Source: Homalodisca vitripennis
Lineage: Eukaryota; Arthropoda; Insecta; Hemiptera; Cicadellidae
Reading direction: 5' to 3'
Assembly (NCBI RefSeq): GCF_021130785.1
Contig: NC_060207.1
Span: forward strand, 195,560,001-195,624,000
DNA length: 64,000 nucleotides
Shown here one piece after another: positions 25,305 through 36,600 of the stretch. Every line of letters starts with the position of its first letter. The first letter of the stretch is position 1. The notes beneath the pieces are model-generated. The model saw nothing but the letters and a program-made list of their open reading frames with translations, did no database searches and was not told the DNA's origin. A program made the translations under genes and the position numbers.

Positions 25305-28300
25305 TTTGTGTGCTTGTTTGTGTGCTAATTAATATTATCATTTAGAATTACTTGCTCGTTGTAGAAATTAGGAGCACGTGCTATGAATTTTTTTTTGGTG
25401 TATTAAACTTGTTTTTTTGAATGCCTCATAATTTTGTTGTTTTATTCATTCGTTTGTAAGAAAAAAAATACCATTAACAAAAAAGGTGTAGGTACGATAT
25501 GAATTTAAATAATTTAAACATTCTATTCATTATTAAATTAACTGAGTTTAGTATTATTAAAATTAAAATTAATGAGATAATAATTTTATGTTCACCAGAA
25601 AATGAAACTAATTGAGGTCTAATTTCATTGGTTTGTCCGTGTAGATATTGGTTTTTACAGTAAGATTAATGTTTGGTTTCCTATGCGATTCAGTGCACTA
25701 TTTATATTCCATGTTCTAAACGCTATAAGTATTATTGTAAAAATGTCTAAAATGATAATATACATTTAGATTAGGGTTATATAGTTTTTTAAATTTGTTT
25801 GGAATTGTGTTGATTGTTTTATATTAACAAACTTACTATATACATTTAATATGTGCAATAGATAAAAGTTATTCATTAAAATGCACCTCCGTCAGCAGTT
25901 AAGGTAATTGCAACGAGCCTGAGCACAAAGAAGGAATCAAATTTACAGCTTCACTTAGTTTCTTGGCGCCGAGTCAGGATTCGTTTTGTTAGGAATGGTT
26001 CCAGAGGTAGAATAGCTTGAGCATGTCTTACTTTAGTTTAGAACGAGATTAGTCTTTGTTTCACTGTCTCAATCAACCACCTGTACCTATTTAACATACA
26101 ATTGTCTTACAACTAAATCAGTCTAAGATTTAAGTATCAAATGGGTTTCACCCACTAATGTAAATAAAGGGCGCTTTACATTCAAAACTTTTAAGAGTAT
26201 TAGTTTTTAGCATACATTTGTGGGTTGAGCGATAGAAAAGCCTATCATCTGAGAGGCTAGAAATTGTAATTTATCTATGTATGTTGACTGTCCGCACATT
26301 ATCTTAAGAACGAACTTACATATAGACTAAGAAACGCCAAGTATGACAACGGTGCACTTTACCTCATAGAAGTTGTCTGAGCGTTAGCGAAAATTTTTAC
26401 ATTTAATTCATGAACATGATTAAATTTTTAGTATAAATAAATTTGTAAACAAACTGATTACGTTTATATGGCGTTTTCACATTGGACCGTCAATATGAAA
26501 GAAACAGCTACTGCCTTACTAAAAATGTGTGTATTGAAGATCAATTATGCAGCAGTACCTACATGCCACAACATACAATACAGTGCGGTAGCTATACGTA
26601 CTGGCCTTGCATCACAATCCCGATGGTGTGATTGTCTATGGTGGCTGGACATAGTCACAAAACGGGAGGATGCAACCTCACTTGCATTTGCACACCAAAA
26701 CGACACTAGTGAATAATTACAGTTGTCTATTTATTACTTGTATACTTGAGATATACTCTAAAATATTAATTAAACACTATATCTTAAAAAATAAGAATAA
26801 TTATATGAAATTTTAACACGTGATATATTACCTCCTGTAGACTAGCTAACGTTATTCACACATCACTTGGGGATTTGGTGTATGGAATTTTATTTTATGA
26901 CATATCCTGTGATACCCAAATTAATTAGAAACCTTTAAGTGTATCATATGCCAAGATTCCTGTAAAAATGTATTATGCAGAATGTAAACTTTTCTTGTTA
27001 CACATTAAATATAGAGTTCTATGAATCTTGTACGTTTGTTTAGGGATTTGGCTGAGTGGCATTCTGGCTGGTACGATTTGCCTTACTCTGTCAAGAAGAC
27101 GTAAACAATTCCTTTATGTATGATTGTGCCTATCTCTCTGTGAGCAAGAAATCTCAAGAATTAATTTAGCTGAAGACTTTTAATACCACCAAGCGAAGCT
27201 TGGTACGAAATGGTGGGGGTAATCCATGCAAATATTTGGTATAATGATCTACTTGTACCACGATAACATTTAACGTCTGCTTGTATTGTTTAGTGAAAGA
27301 ATTTTACAATTACATTTCTCTGTGGTCGAGTCTTTTTCATTTCATACCTCTGATTATGGGGCACTTCACAACAATACCTTTATTTCTTATTGTTTATATA
27401 TGTGTAGTTATTCTATACATTTATAAAACTAAGAAAACAATAATAGTCTGTAGTCTTTATTAAGTGTACTAGCCATGAAGCTAACTACAATTGTTTTTGT
27501 CATACATAAGCTACGCCTTCAGCAAAGAATCTTAGGACTTTGTCTTTTCCTGATTTAATACGAAATCCAACTTCTAAAATGTATCGTTTGACAGTTATGT
27601 GTGTGTATGTACAATAGAAAACTGCAATGTACTGGGATATTGATTTACTTGTACCGGAGCTGAAGTTAACTTCAACTGGCTTTGTCTCGTTCAAGATTTA
27701 TAGCTGCGTCTTCCTACGGTCAAGAGTCTTGTGACTTGGTCTGCTCCTGATTTATATCTGTACTACACTTTACTACGTTACCACTGATTGTAGTTGTTTG
27801 TGATCCGTGGTTTAATAGTGATATAGTATCCTTAGGTGCGGTAGGTGGCTGTTACTGTGTTTATTTATACATATATTTATTAGTTTAGTTATTATAAAGA
27901 ATTATGAGTACATTAGTATTATTAGTACATCTTTAGTTATTTAGGTTTTGTGCTTTATTTACGAATTTGGATATGTTAAAATTTAAATGTGCTTTGAAAT
28001 ATATACAAATAATATCACTTATTGACTTTCAGAATTTTGGTAACGTGACGACCTTAACAACTTGGCTTAAAATGAAAGGGAGGTTATAAAATAAAGTTCA
28101 ACTAACAATGAACACAAGATTTCCATTGTCTTTACAGTGATAGAATTAAATATTTATGAGCTACCTAATGATAAAACCATTACACAAAATAAAAGTGATG
28201 CTGAAAAATGTATAATTTGTTATCATTAGTAGAACGGTTTTAAATTTGCACCATATATAAAGACTACTCAATGCCATATTACTTTAAATCAAATAAAACA

Positions 28301-29281
28301 AAACTGCTTTTTATTACAAGGCAGGATTTACGCCACATCCCTTGATGCGTAACAGACTTCGCTGAGGGTCACGTCTATAGCTTATGTTATTTATAATATT
28401 TCCAACCAAGCTATTTTACAGAAAAGGAATTCTTATTGTCCCAGCAGTATAAGAGAAACGGTGTCAGTATACTGAGAGAAAGGCTTCAGTAATGCTCAGA
28501 AAATTGCATGTTTGGATATGCACTATCATATAATACTTAGTATTGTATAAGTGGAAATAAAGTTATGTATACAATTTTAATTCTAGAATATAAATATTTC
28601 TGGAAAAATCTTTTCAGATCATGCACACAAATTTGATGTATGATAGGATATGTAATAAATCTAATATTTTTTACTGGGTCTATTTATTACATTTATTTAT
28701 TCTGCTATTTTTTCATCGCAATCATATTTACTCATAATACCAATTTAAAAATATACGCTAAACCTCAGTCCAATCCCATGGAGTGACTTGCAACATCATG
28801 GAATTCAACGAAATGAAGTTCAATGTAAAACTTTAAGTCTATAGGTCAGCTTTTTGGGAAAATAAATCTATAAACAAACAGACAGAAGTGAAATTTTTTC
28901 ATCCCTCGAGTGATAAACTTCGCTATCACTTGGCTAATAAAACTCGAAATTATAATAATTATTTGGTCATATGTGTTTCTAAAATGGCAAAGGATAAAAA
29001 ATGATTAAGTGGAAACGTCTACATTTAAAACAAACCTCATTCTGGCATACAAGACAAATTAGATATTTGAAATATTTTGAAATCGATAAGATACTTTTAT
29101 CAACCGAATGGATAAATAATAAACAAGAAATGAAAAAACATAATTTGTTTCAATATTAAAAAGATATTTTGAGCGTAAAAGTTCAAAGACATACACAAGA
29201 AACCCCATGCTTTAACAGTATTGAGCATATGTTGTTGTGTTTTGGAAATACTATCAATCCACTTTTTTGAGATAGTTTACT
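25305..29281. other. AT-rich spacer with a diverged tandem duplication near 27475-27765
   Basis: No gene was recognised. About 27475-27570 and 27660-27765 align loosely (AAGCTACGCCTTC / AGCTGCGTCTTC, then CTTAGGACTTTGTC / CTTGTGACTTGGTC, then CCTGATTTA), a decayed duplication with a period near 190 bp. Open frames at 26468-26716 and 27281-27463 show no family motif. An isolated pol III A-box look-alike (TGGCTGAGTGGC at about 27051) has no B-box partner. Confidence 0.35.
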
Positions 29282-29285
29282 AAAT
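29282..29285. repeat. Target site duplication AAAT, left copy
   Basis: AAAT abuts the left terminal repeat of the DDE transposon and is repeated exactly at 32647-32650, next to the right terminal repeat. Four bases of AT-rich sequence could match by chance, but the position at both sharp ends supports a 4-bp duplication. Confidence 0.65.
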
Positions 29286-29318
29286 GGATGGTCTGATGCC
29301 AAACTGAAACCAACTCCA
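29286..29318 (+). repeat. Left terminal inverted repeat, DDE transposon
   Basis: It reads GGATGGTCTGATGCCAAACT then GAAACCAACTCCA. It differs from the right repeat by G/A and C/G substitutions and one inserted A. Confidence 0.9.
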
Positions 29319-29494
29319 ATTTCAATGTTTTTCCGGTATTGTCATTTCTTACTTTATAAAATACAATACATTCACATGCCAGAGAGAACCATATTAAACA
29401 GCTGAGTTTGTGAGGGAAATTTTATTTTTCTGTTTTACCATACGGGGAATTTTGATTTTGTTTGTGTGGCAGACTGAACTAACTCCTGAAAAAC

Positions 29495-32150
29495 ATGGCT
29501 GACGCATTAGAGTTGGTTCATGGTGCATCCTCTTCTTTAATAAATAGTGAGTTAAACTCCAGTTTATCCGACTTATTTGAAGATTCTGGCGACGAGTACA
29601 TCCCACCTCAACATGCTGAAGATAGTAGTGAAGGTAATATTTCACATTTACTAATTATCTAAGGTCATTTCAATTATATGCAATAGGTTAGTGTACATTA
29701 GCATTTCATCTTATGCCAAAGTGAACTAACTATTCCCTCCATAATATCAGCTGTTGTGGTTGTGTTTTTTGTAACATATTAATGTTGTAGCCTTTCAATA
29801 GTGTTGTTAACAGATATCTGCAATGCACGATATACTATCTGTTGTCATAACTGGGATTTTGGAGTTTAGTTCACTCTGGCATACAGTGTTCAGATATTTA
29901 AATGATGTTAGTTCATTCTGGCAGACGAGATTGTAAAAATGCTGATTGTTTGTTTGCCCCTGGATTTTTATAAAGCTTATAGACAATGATAATAGATTAA
30001 TTAATTCATTTTTTTAATAAAACAAACCTTATTTTGTTTTTTGTGTGTGTATATATTGGTACATTATTACTACAGTAATCCTTTTACCACCATACTTTAA
30101 TAAAATAGGACTATTTTATATTGTTGGCTTTGTACATGCTTTATATTGGCATTAATGTTGCAGATGATGTCCCATGTGGTTCTAAGCAAAAAAGGAAGAA
30201 GAAGAAGAAGAAGGATGGAAAAGATGTTGGGGCAGATGGATCAGAAATGAGACAGGAAACACTCGTAGCAACAGAAGAAAACCCACCCGAGAAGAAGAGA
30301 AGAAAGAGAAACTACGGAGATCCAGCTAAGTGGAAAAAAAATATTAGAAAGATAAATCGAAACTCAGGAAAAGCTTATGAGAGTACTAGTGGTAATCCTG
30401 TTGCAAGTAAAATATTTGAACCGTTTGACTGTAAATGTAGAATGAAATGCGCTGAAAAAGTTAATATTGATGAAAGGAAAAAGTTTTTTGATCTCTTTTG
30501 GAATTCAGGGTCATTTGATACACAGACTGCTATTATTGGTAGGTCTGTTTAAAGTTCGAAATGCTTTTGAAAAAAAGGGTTCTGATGATTCAAAGAGAGA
30601 ATTCTCTCGTTACTATTATTTGCCATGTCAAAATATTGATGTCAGGATTTGTAAAAGTATGTTTATAAAAACACTTAAAATAGATAGCGCGAAGATTCAT
30701 CGCTCACTGATGAAAGTTAGTCGTGGTGAGGTTGTAGACAAAAGAGGTAAACATACGCCTCATAACAAACTATCAGATGAACGAATTAACTCTGTTAAAA
30801 ATCATATATCATCTTTTCCTGCCTACACTAGCCATTACAGTCGCAAAGATAATCCAAACAAAAAAGTATTTAGGGGCTGAATTAAATTTAAGTCTAATGT
30901 ATAGGTTATATGCCCAAAAAATGGAAGCTGATAATGTTAAAGATCAGACTGTGTCTCAGTCAATGTATGAAAAAATCTTTTACAAAGACTTCAATTTAGG
31001 TTTTAAGACACCTCATAAGGACACCTGTAAAGTGTGCGATTCATATAATGTCCAGAAGAAAGCGATTGAGAGTGAACTAGACTCTGCAGAAAAAAAATTG
31101 AAACTCAATCAAGTGTTGGCCAATACTGAGCTTCACCATAGAAAAGTAAATGCAGCAAGAGATGAAATGAAGCGGGACATGCAATTTGCTAAAAACGGCG
31201 AATGCACCGTTTTAACTTTTGATTTACAGAAGACATTCTCATTGCCAAAGGTTCCTACAGGAATAGCATATTATAAGAGGCAATTGTCCGTTTATAATTT
31301 AGGCGTTCATGACTGTGCCTCGTCAAAAGGAACAATGCACCTTTGGAATGAATGTCAAGGAGGAAGGGGACCAGATGAAATTGGATCCTGCCTTTTTGAA
31401 ATACATTTCTGACCATCCTACAAAAGAAAAGATTGTGTTGTGGTGCGACTCATGTGGTGGCCAGAATAGGAATTTCAAAATGGTATCCCTACTCATGCGA
31501 CTAGTGCAAAACCCTTTAAACAACATTAAAGAAATTGAGCAAAAATTTCCCATACCAGGCCACAGTTTTTTGCCAAACGACACGGATTTTGGTCACATAG
31601 AAAAAAGCATGAGAAGACACGAATACATTTATGTCCCACAACAGCTTGCTGAAATAATAAAGGGATGTAGGTCAAAGAAGCAAGCATTTGAAGTCATTAC
31701 TATAAAGGAAACAGATTTGATAACTACTGATCAAGTTTGCGCAGCTCTTACAAACAGAAAAGAGTGTGACGGAGAGAAAGTTGAATGGTTAAAGATCAGA
31801 AGTTTATGTGTAAGACAAAGTCATCCTTATGTCATGTATTATAAGTACACACACAATAGTGATGTTGAGTACCACTCAATCAGTCTCAGTAAACGGCTCC
31901 AAAAAAGAAATCAAAAACCCTTGAAACCAAGAGGTCTGAACCCAGTAAGACTCAAGTTCCTCTTCACCATCTTCCTTTAGTCACAAAGAATCCTAACGGC
32001 AAACCTCTTTCTTTCTGAAAAAAGGCTGACTTAAAATCTATGTTAGAACTTGTGCCACCGATTCACCATGGATTTTATGAAGACTTGTTCCAGAAACAGG
32101 AAATAACTACCAGTGAAATCAACGATGAAGAATTGGTTGATAATCTATAA
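29495..32150 (+). pseudogene. DDE transposase-like gene (WCDSCGGQN family), two exons, frame broken
   Basis: Exon 1 (29495-29633) starts at an ATG and encodes 46 residues beginning MADALELVHGASSS, with an acidic EDSGDEYIPPQHAEDSSE end. A 530-bp GT-AG intron (29634-30163) follows, and exon 2 joins in phase to give DDVPCGSKQKRKKKKKKDGK. Then come a basic region, a Cys-rich segment (FDCKCRMKC), RGKHTPHNKL, SHYSRKDNPNKK, PHKDTCKVCDSYN, and a probable catalytic core: LTFDLQKTFSLPKVP, YYKRQLSVYNLGVHDC, MHLWNECQGGRGPDEIGSC, LWCDSCGGQNRN and FLPNDTDFGHIEK. The D of FDLQK, the D of CDSC and the E of HIEK are my candidate catalytic triad (inference). The frame breaks near 30540, in the A-run at 30860-30865, in the T-run at 31393-31397 and near 31955. 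A TGA at 32016-32018 precedes a natural-looking end at 32148-32150. It probably binds and cuts its own ends; as assembled it is dead. Confidence 0.8.
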
Positions 32151-32219
32151 GTTTTATTAAATTTGACCTGTTTTTAATTTTGTAATACTGTGTTTGTTTG
32201 GTCTTCTCACTTTTTAAAT

Positions 32220-32225
32220 AATAAA
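32220..32225 (+). terminator. AATAAA polyadenylation signal of the transposase gene
   Basis: It lies 70 bp after the last in-frame stop and inside the right terminal repeat, as expected for the element's own transcript. Confidence 0.6.
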
Positions 32226-32614
32226 ATCAGAATGAAAAATCAGTAATGAACTTATTATTCCTCCCTAATTTAGAAGTAAAATCCACCTTAGAACATTTTA
32301 GATACAATTCAGTAATTTTAAAGATGAAAGAAAAATATTTTAAGTAACTTATTTTACATATAAATATTGGTTCACTGAAGCACCCAGGGTGCAATGGTAA
32401 GTTTCATGAACCAGACTGAAACCATGTCAGTACAAAAAAATTTTGAAAAAATATTTTCTGAGTTTTATATTAATTTTTTTCAGTAATTATGAAGATACAA
32501 TTAGTGTAACTTTTCAGATTATCACAAAACAACAATATGTTTTTCAATTTCAAAGTGCTATTTAGCATCAAACATTGAAAATCTATTATTGTTCGTACTG
32601 AAAAATTAAAAATA

Positions 32615-32646
32615 TGGAGTTGGTTCACTTTGGTATCAGACCATCC
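32615..32646 (-). repeat. Right terminal inverted repeat, DDE transposon
   Basis: Reverse complement of the left repeat with two mismatches and one missing A. It is followed directly by AAAT (32647-32650). Confidence 0.9.
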
Positions 32647-33105
32647 AAATATGAATCAGTCTGGATAATATGTGAAAATGACAGTTTCTTCTTTAATATA
32701 CTTGGGAATTGCGAAATGTCATAAACATAATAACAATTCGAAAGTAAATTTGCGCTAAATCTTAGTTTAGGGTAGTGGCGAAGTAGGGTAAAGAAATATC
32801 ATTTTTAAAAGCACATGACGAAGATATGTTTATGAAATTAAACCTAAAGATGAAAACAACCTATGTATAAAACGTTGGAGAATTATCAATGAGACAGAAG
32901 AAACATCAATATGATGGAAAGGTTAATTTATTGTGAACAGAAAAAAACATTTGGAGATCAAGAAAATTTGAAGACGGGAAGCGACCTTGAAAGCGGTTTC
33001 TTCTGGAAAAATAAATTGTCCAAAAATCTTAATCTAAAAATAATTTAACTTATTACATTTAAACACATAAAAACCAATATTTAATACATTTATTTTTGTG
33101 AGGCC

Positions 33106-33132
33106 TTTCGACAGCAAGGCTATCTTCGTCAG
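33106..33132 (-). ncRNA. Hammerhead-ribozyme-like core in the PLE 3' end
   Basis: On the minus strand the order is CTGACGA (33126-33132), one extra A, a perfect stem GATAGC/GCTGTC with a CTT loop (one G-U pair), and then GAAA. The following GGCCTC could form the very short stem III seen in PLE hammerheads (A-U and G-C pairs around a two-base loop) with C as the cleavage-site base. The sequence after it, ACA, can pair with TGT just before CTGACGA as stem I. The extra A between CTGACGA and stem II departs from the textbook core. Short hammerhead motifs are established for PLEs of other animals. Activity here is inference. Confidence 0.5.
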
Positions 33133-33299
33133 ACACATCACGAAAGTAAATACAAAAAGTAAATTTGATTTTTAGTAATAGTTTAACATATGTGATTTAA
33201 TATTAATTTGTCCTGTGTGGCGTACTATGTAAATACAATTACATTATTACTGGTATTATAATATATAAATAATATATCAAATATATTGAATTTTTTATT

Positions 33300-33566
33300 G
33301 GTCCATCTTTTTTATTTAATAAATCTTCTGTGTTTGTTTGATTAATGTAATATGACTCCAATGCATTTTAATATCTTGGAATGTTAACGTGTTTTAATAG
33401 TTTAGGTTTTCCTATGATATAGTGTGTCCAGTATTGATACAGTGGTGTGCGACGGCCGATTTTTCTTTTCTGCTGAATTTAATGTAGGAGTAATGTTCTT
33501 TATATCGTATATGAATTTTTCTTCTTGTCTGTTTCAATGAATTTTTTTGTTGCAGTCATCACATTT
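33300..33566 (-). pseudogene. Penelope-like GIY-YIG endonuclease remnant
   Basis: Reading the minus strand from about 33566 gives KIKCDDCNKKIH, and then, after a frame change, RRKIHIRYKEHYSYIKFSRK followed by EKSAVAHHCINTGHTIS. After another break it gives KPKLLKHVNIPRY and NALESYYINQTNTEDLLN. The CxxC start, the R-x3-R-x-x-EH helix, the SAVAHHCxxTGH segment and the 'ALES..I......LLN' tail are the order seen in PLE C-terminal GIY-YIG domains, which nick target DNA for element insertion. At least two frame changes and stops make it inactive. Confidence 0.75.
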
Positions 33567-33640
33567 AATTTTGTATAATTATACCGAAAGGCCTCACAAA
33601 AATAAAAGTATTAAATATTGGTTTTATGTGTTTAAATGTT

Positions 33641-36600
33641 ATAAACTAACTGTAGACAAAATTAGCTCCATCTTCAACATTTCTAAAAATAATTGATACC
33701 CAAAAAAGTATTTAAATAATATGTGAAAGTTTGTACACGTTTTATGGTTCTTTAGCGAAGCACCTTGGAAACGCTATAATCTCTTACCTCAGACCAACGC
33801 TAACTGGCCGTAAATATGTCAGTATCAACTATTGAAATCATAGAAACTAGCGTACTCAATAAATCGACATTGAAATTATATAGAAACCGATTTACATGGA
33901 GATATAACTTCAGATTACTTTAGTTTATCTAGAATACGCTTATTATATGAAGGGTGTTTCCTAAATTCCACCATAGTTATACTGTGGGAAATTATGCGAT
34001 GCTCTAATCGCAATAGCACTATTGAGTTTTGAGACGAAAGGTTTGTTTGTATGTTGTTTTTTAGTATATTAAAATTCACGACTGTAAAATTATAACGTGT
34101 CGGTTGTTACAAAATCTACCTACTATTCCGACTGAGCCGGAAGATATATTTAGTATAATTTATCCAGACTCAAAGACACAATTGTTTACATTACTTTAGA
34201 AAAGGCTCAAATAAATATTTGTTGGCGTACAAAAATAATGTGCAAGAAGCGGGGGATTCAAACCGTGTATATTGGAATACATTTCAACTGCCTCTTTTAA
34301 GAAATATGAAGTTTTACGAGATAATGCTGTATAGGATTTCTTGGAAGTTTAATACAAACAGAGCATCTTTACAATTTCGCTTTACTATGTCTAGTGTAAA
34401 TCTCAATGTAATTAAACATAAAATAACATTCCTGTTGGATGTTTTATGTTCACTCACCATTCAAAATACAGAGTGAATAATTCTGGTTTCAATGAACGAG
34501 GCTTAACGCGACCTGGTGGAAACATAAACGTTTATTTACCCCAATTTACTGAACACAGCTTTCCACTCTTCCCTGTCGTGGATTGAATCTAACTTTTGCT
34601 GTTGCTATCACTTTAATACAGTATTAGCTGCTTGAAAACATAAACATATCTAATTTTTACAGTAAAATACACACACTTTAAACAAATAGAAGGAGTTTAG
34701 AAGTATGCATTAAAGTGAAATTTATATTAAGGGTTTACAATTATTGGCTTCATTATTGTACAGCGTTTATATTTTAAGGTTGGAAATAGTGGCATTGTCA
34801 TGTATTATAACTAGCAGATCGAACTGTGAGGGTGGATTGATACCAGGGTGTAGTTAAGTGGACCTAAACATCACATGATGTGTTAGGAATATTTCTGACG
34901 GATATTCATAAAATCCGTATTGTAAGAATTATAAAAACCCCTTACTCATAATAATGAATTCAATTGATAGGACCAAACGAAACCACGAATTTAAATAAAA
35001 CAATGTTACATAATATGTTTAAATCATGTTACAATTTCCTGTACAACAATGACAAAAAACAATGATTTTTAATGGCTAGAACAAAATTATTAAAACCAAC
35101 TGATAATATAATTATTTTAATAACGATAATACATTAAAGCATTTGAATTGTTGCAAGAAATGATTGTTAGTTATTGTTAAATGGGAGGTAGAGATAATTT
35201 AAACAGGGTATGTTAGGTTTCTCCATAATAACTAAAACTAAGTAACAGCTTCAACATTACTGAGTGTTTTATATGCCACAGTGTTGAATAAGAGTTTGGA
35301 GATATAATAATAAAAATTTAAATTGGTGTATGCTACATGGGATGATATCAGTAGGAAAATATTAGCAGAAAACTCTAAATTGTTGTTTAAACCCCAATGA
35401 AACGTTTGTAATATATCCTTAGACTCTGTTAATCTCGTTTCCAAAGTAGAGTTTAAACCTATTTTTTTTTATAAAATACATCATATACTGAACCCATTTG
35501 AATAAAAATGAAGGAGAAATAAAAATTGAAACACATGAACCAGAAAGTTGATTTCTCTAGAGGGGTTGACATTTTACATACGAGTACTGAAACGATGAAA
35601 TTTAAGTAATCTCACCTGAACTTTGACTATCACTTAGTTTTCCCGTTCAACTTTAGACTAGCCATTTTATAACCTACTTTTTAACCATAAACGTATTTTA
35701 AATGGGTAATTATTAAACACGTTTAAATTAAAATCCTGTAAATTAAATATGAAGCTCATTGATGTATACCTGTAATTTCATGAGAGTACGACAGTAGTGC
35801 TTGCAATAAAAACTAACTGGGTAGTAATAACAGTGCTAGTGTATTTAACGGCGTTCAAAACATGTAGGAGCATAACGTGATTACCTATTGTGAGCGTGAA
35901 TGAAAATTAATAAGTTTAGATATTTCTTAAAAAATAATTTTATTAATTAAAAAAATTAATATTAATGTTTTACACAGCTTGGTGAAGGATTAGTTTAAAA
36001 ATGGGACAACAGCATTCCCTCCCCACCGGTACATTTAGCTACACATTACGCTTTGAAATGTTTAGGTGGTGCATTTGGTTTTGGAACACGGAAATCATTT
36101 TTTAGTAAATTAGTAGCCCTTTAATAAACTTTACTGAATTCATAAAATGTATAAGGTATATTACATTTTTAATCACTTGAACCTGAGGGAAATATTGTAA
36201 ATTAATTTATGACTTTGAAAAGTTACATGTTTTCAGCACTTTTATTTAATAAATAAAACTCTTTTTAATATTAAACCATGTGACTTTTGAATCTATGTCT
36301 GATGTACATAATTTAATAATTTGACATGGTTTTTATTCAAAAGCTTTTGTTTGGGCATAATAATAAATATATTTTTTCTGCTACTGATGCGTATAAATTC
36401 AAGAGAAGCTTTTCGGTTTTCTGTATTCATTGGTAATCAGTCATATTAAATAACTAATAATTTAAGCATTTTTCCAAACCTAAAACCAGGGGATTTGATA
36501 CGACTTTTACATGTAAAAACATCAAAATTACCAATGCAATGATGCTGATTGTTTAATTCGCGAATGTGCTGTACAAAGTATAGAGAGTTAGCTAAATAAC

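Larger units (their letters stand above)
29286..32646 (+). mobile_element. DDE-type DNA transposon with defined ends, 3361 bp
   Basis: The ends are inverted repeats of 33 bp (29286-29318) and 32 bp (32615-32646), both starting GGATGGTCTGAT and ending CCAACTCCA, with two mismatches and one extra A in the left copy. AAAT flanks both ends directly. Inside is one split gene on the plus strand with exon, intron, polyadenylation signal and subterminal repeats of the terminal motif, so the whole unit looks like an autonomous element or its recent relic. The encoded protein belongs to a family I recall from hemipteran and other animal genomes, with WCDSCGGQN and GHSFLPND...FGHIEK motifs (I associate it with Pfam DUF7869). 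I do not know of a transposon superfamily description that pairs this protein with these ends. Confidence 0.85.
33054..33640 (-). mobile_element. Penelope-like element fragment with inverted copies of its 3' end
   Basis: The minus strand carries a GIY-YIG endonuclease remnant (33300-33566) and then a 3' end at about 33054-33132. The last ~56 bp of that end (33054-33109) recurs in opposite orientation at 33586-33640, so the fragment is closed by an inverted repeat. Landmarks of the repeat are ACATTTAAACACATAA, CCAATATTTAATAC, and TTTTTGTGAGGCCTTTCG. PLEs are known to carry rearranged, often inverted or tandem partial terminal repeats, which fits this layout. The reverse transcriptase part is missing. 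The two arms differ by a few bases only. Confidence 0.75.

Noticed and set aside
27040..27110. tRNA gene suggested by TGGCTGAGTGGC
   Set aside because: No B-box at the right distance and no cloverleaf stems.
30541..30560. A tiny intron to explain the frame break at about 30540
   Set aside because: The possible GT...AG interval is only about 16 bases, far below a workable intron. A one-base length change explains it better.
31323..31583. 86-codon minus-strand frame inside the transposase
   Set aside because: Shadow of the well-supported plus-strand reading with the WCDSCGGQN and FGHIEK motifs.
33054..33640. A MITE with 56-bp inverted ends
   Set aside because: The interior encodes a Penelope-like GIY-YIG domain and the ends are the PLE 3' end in two orientations, so a retroelement origin fits better.
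34245..34270. tRNA B-box look-alike GGTTTGAATCC on the minus strand
   Set aside because: No A-box upstream and no acceptor stem.
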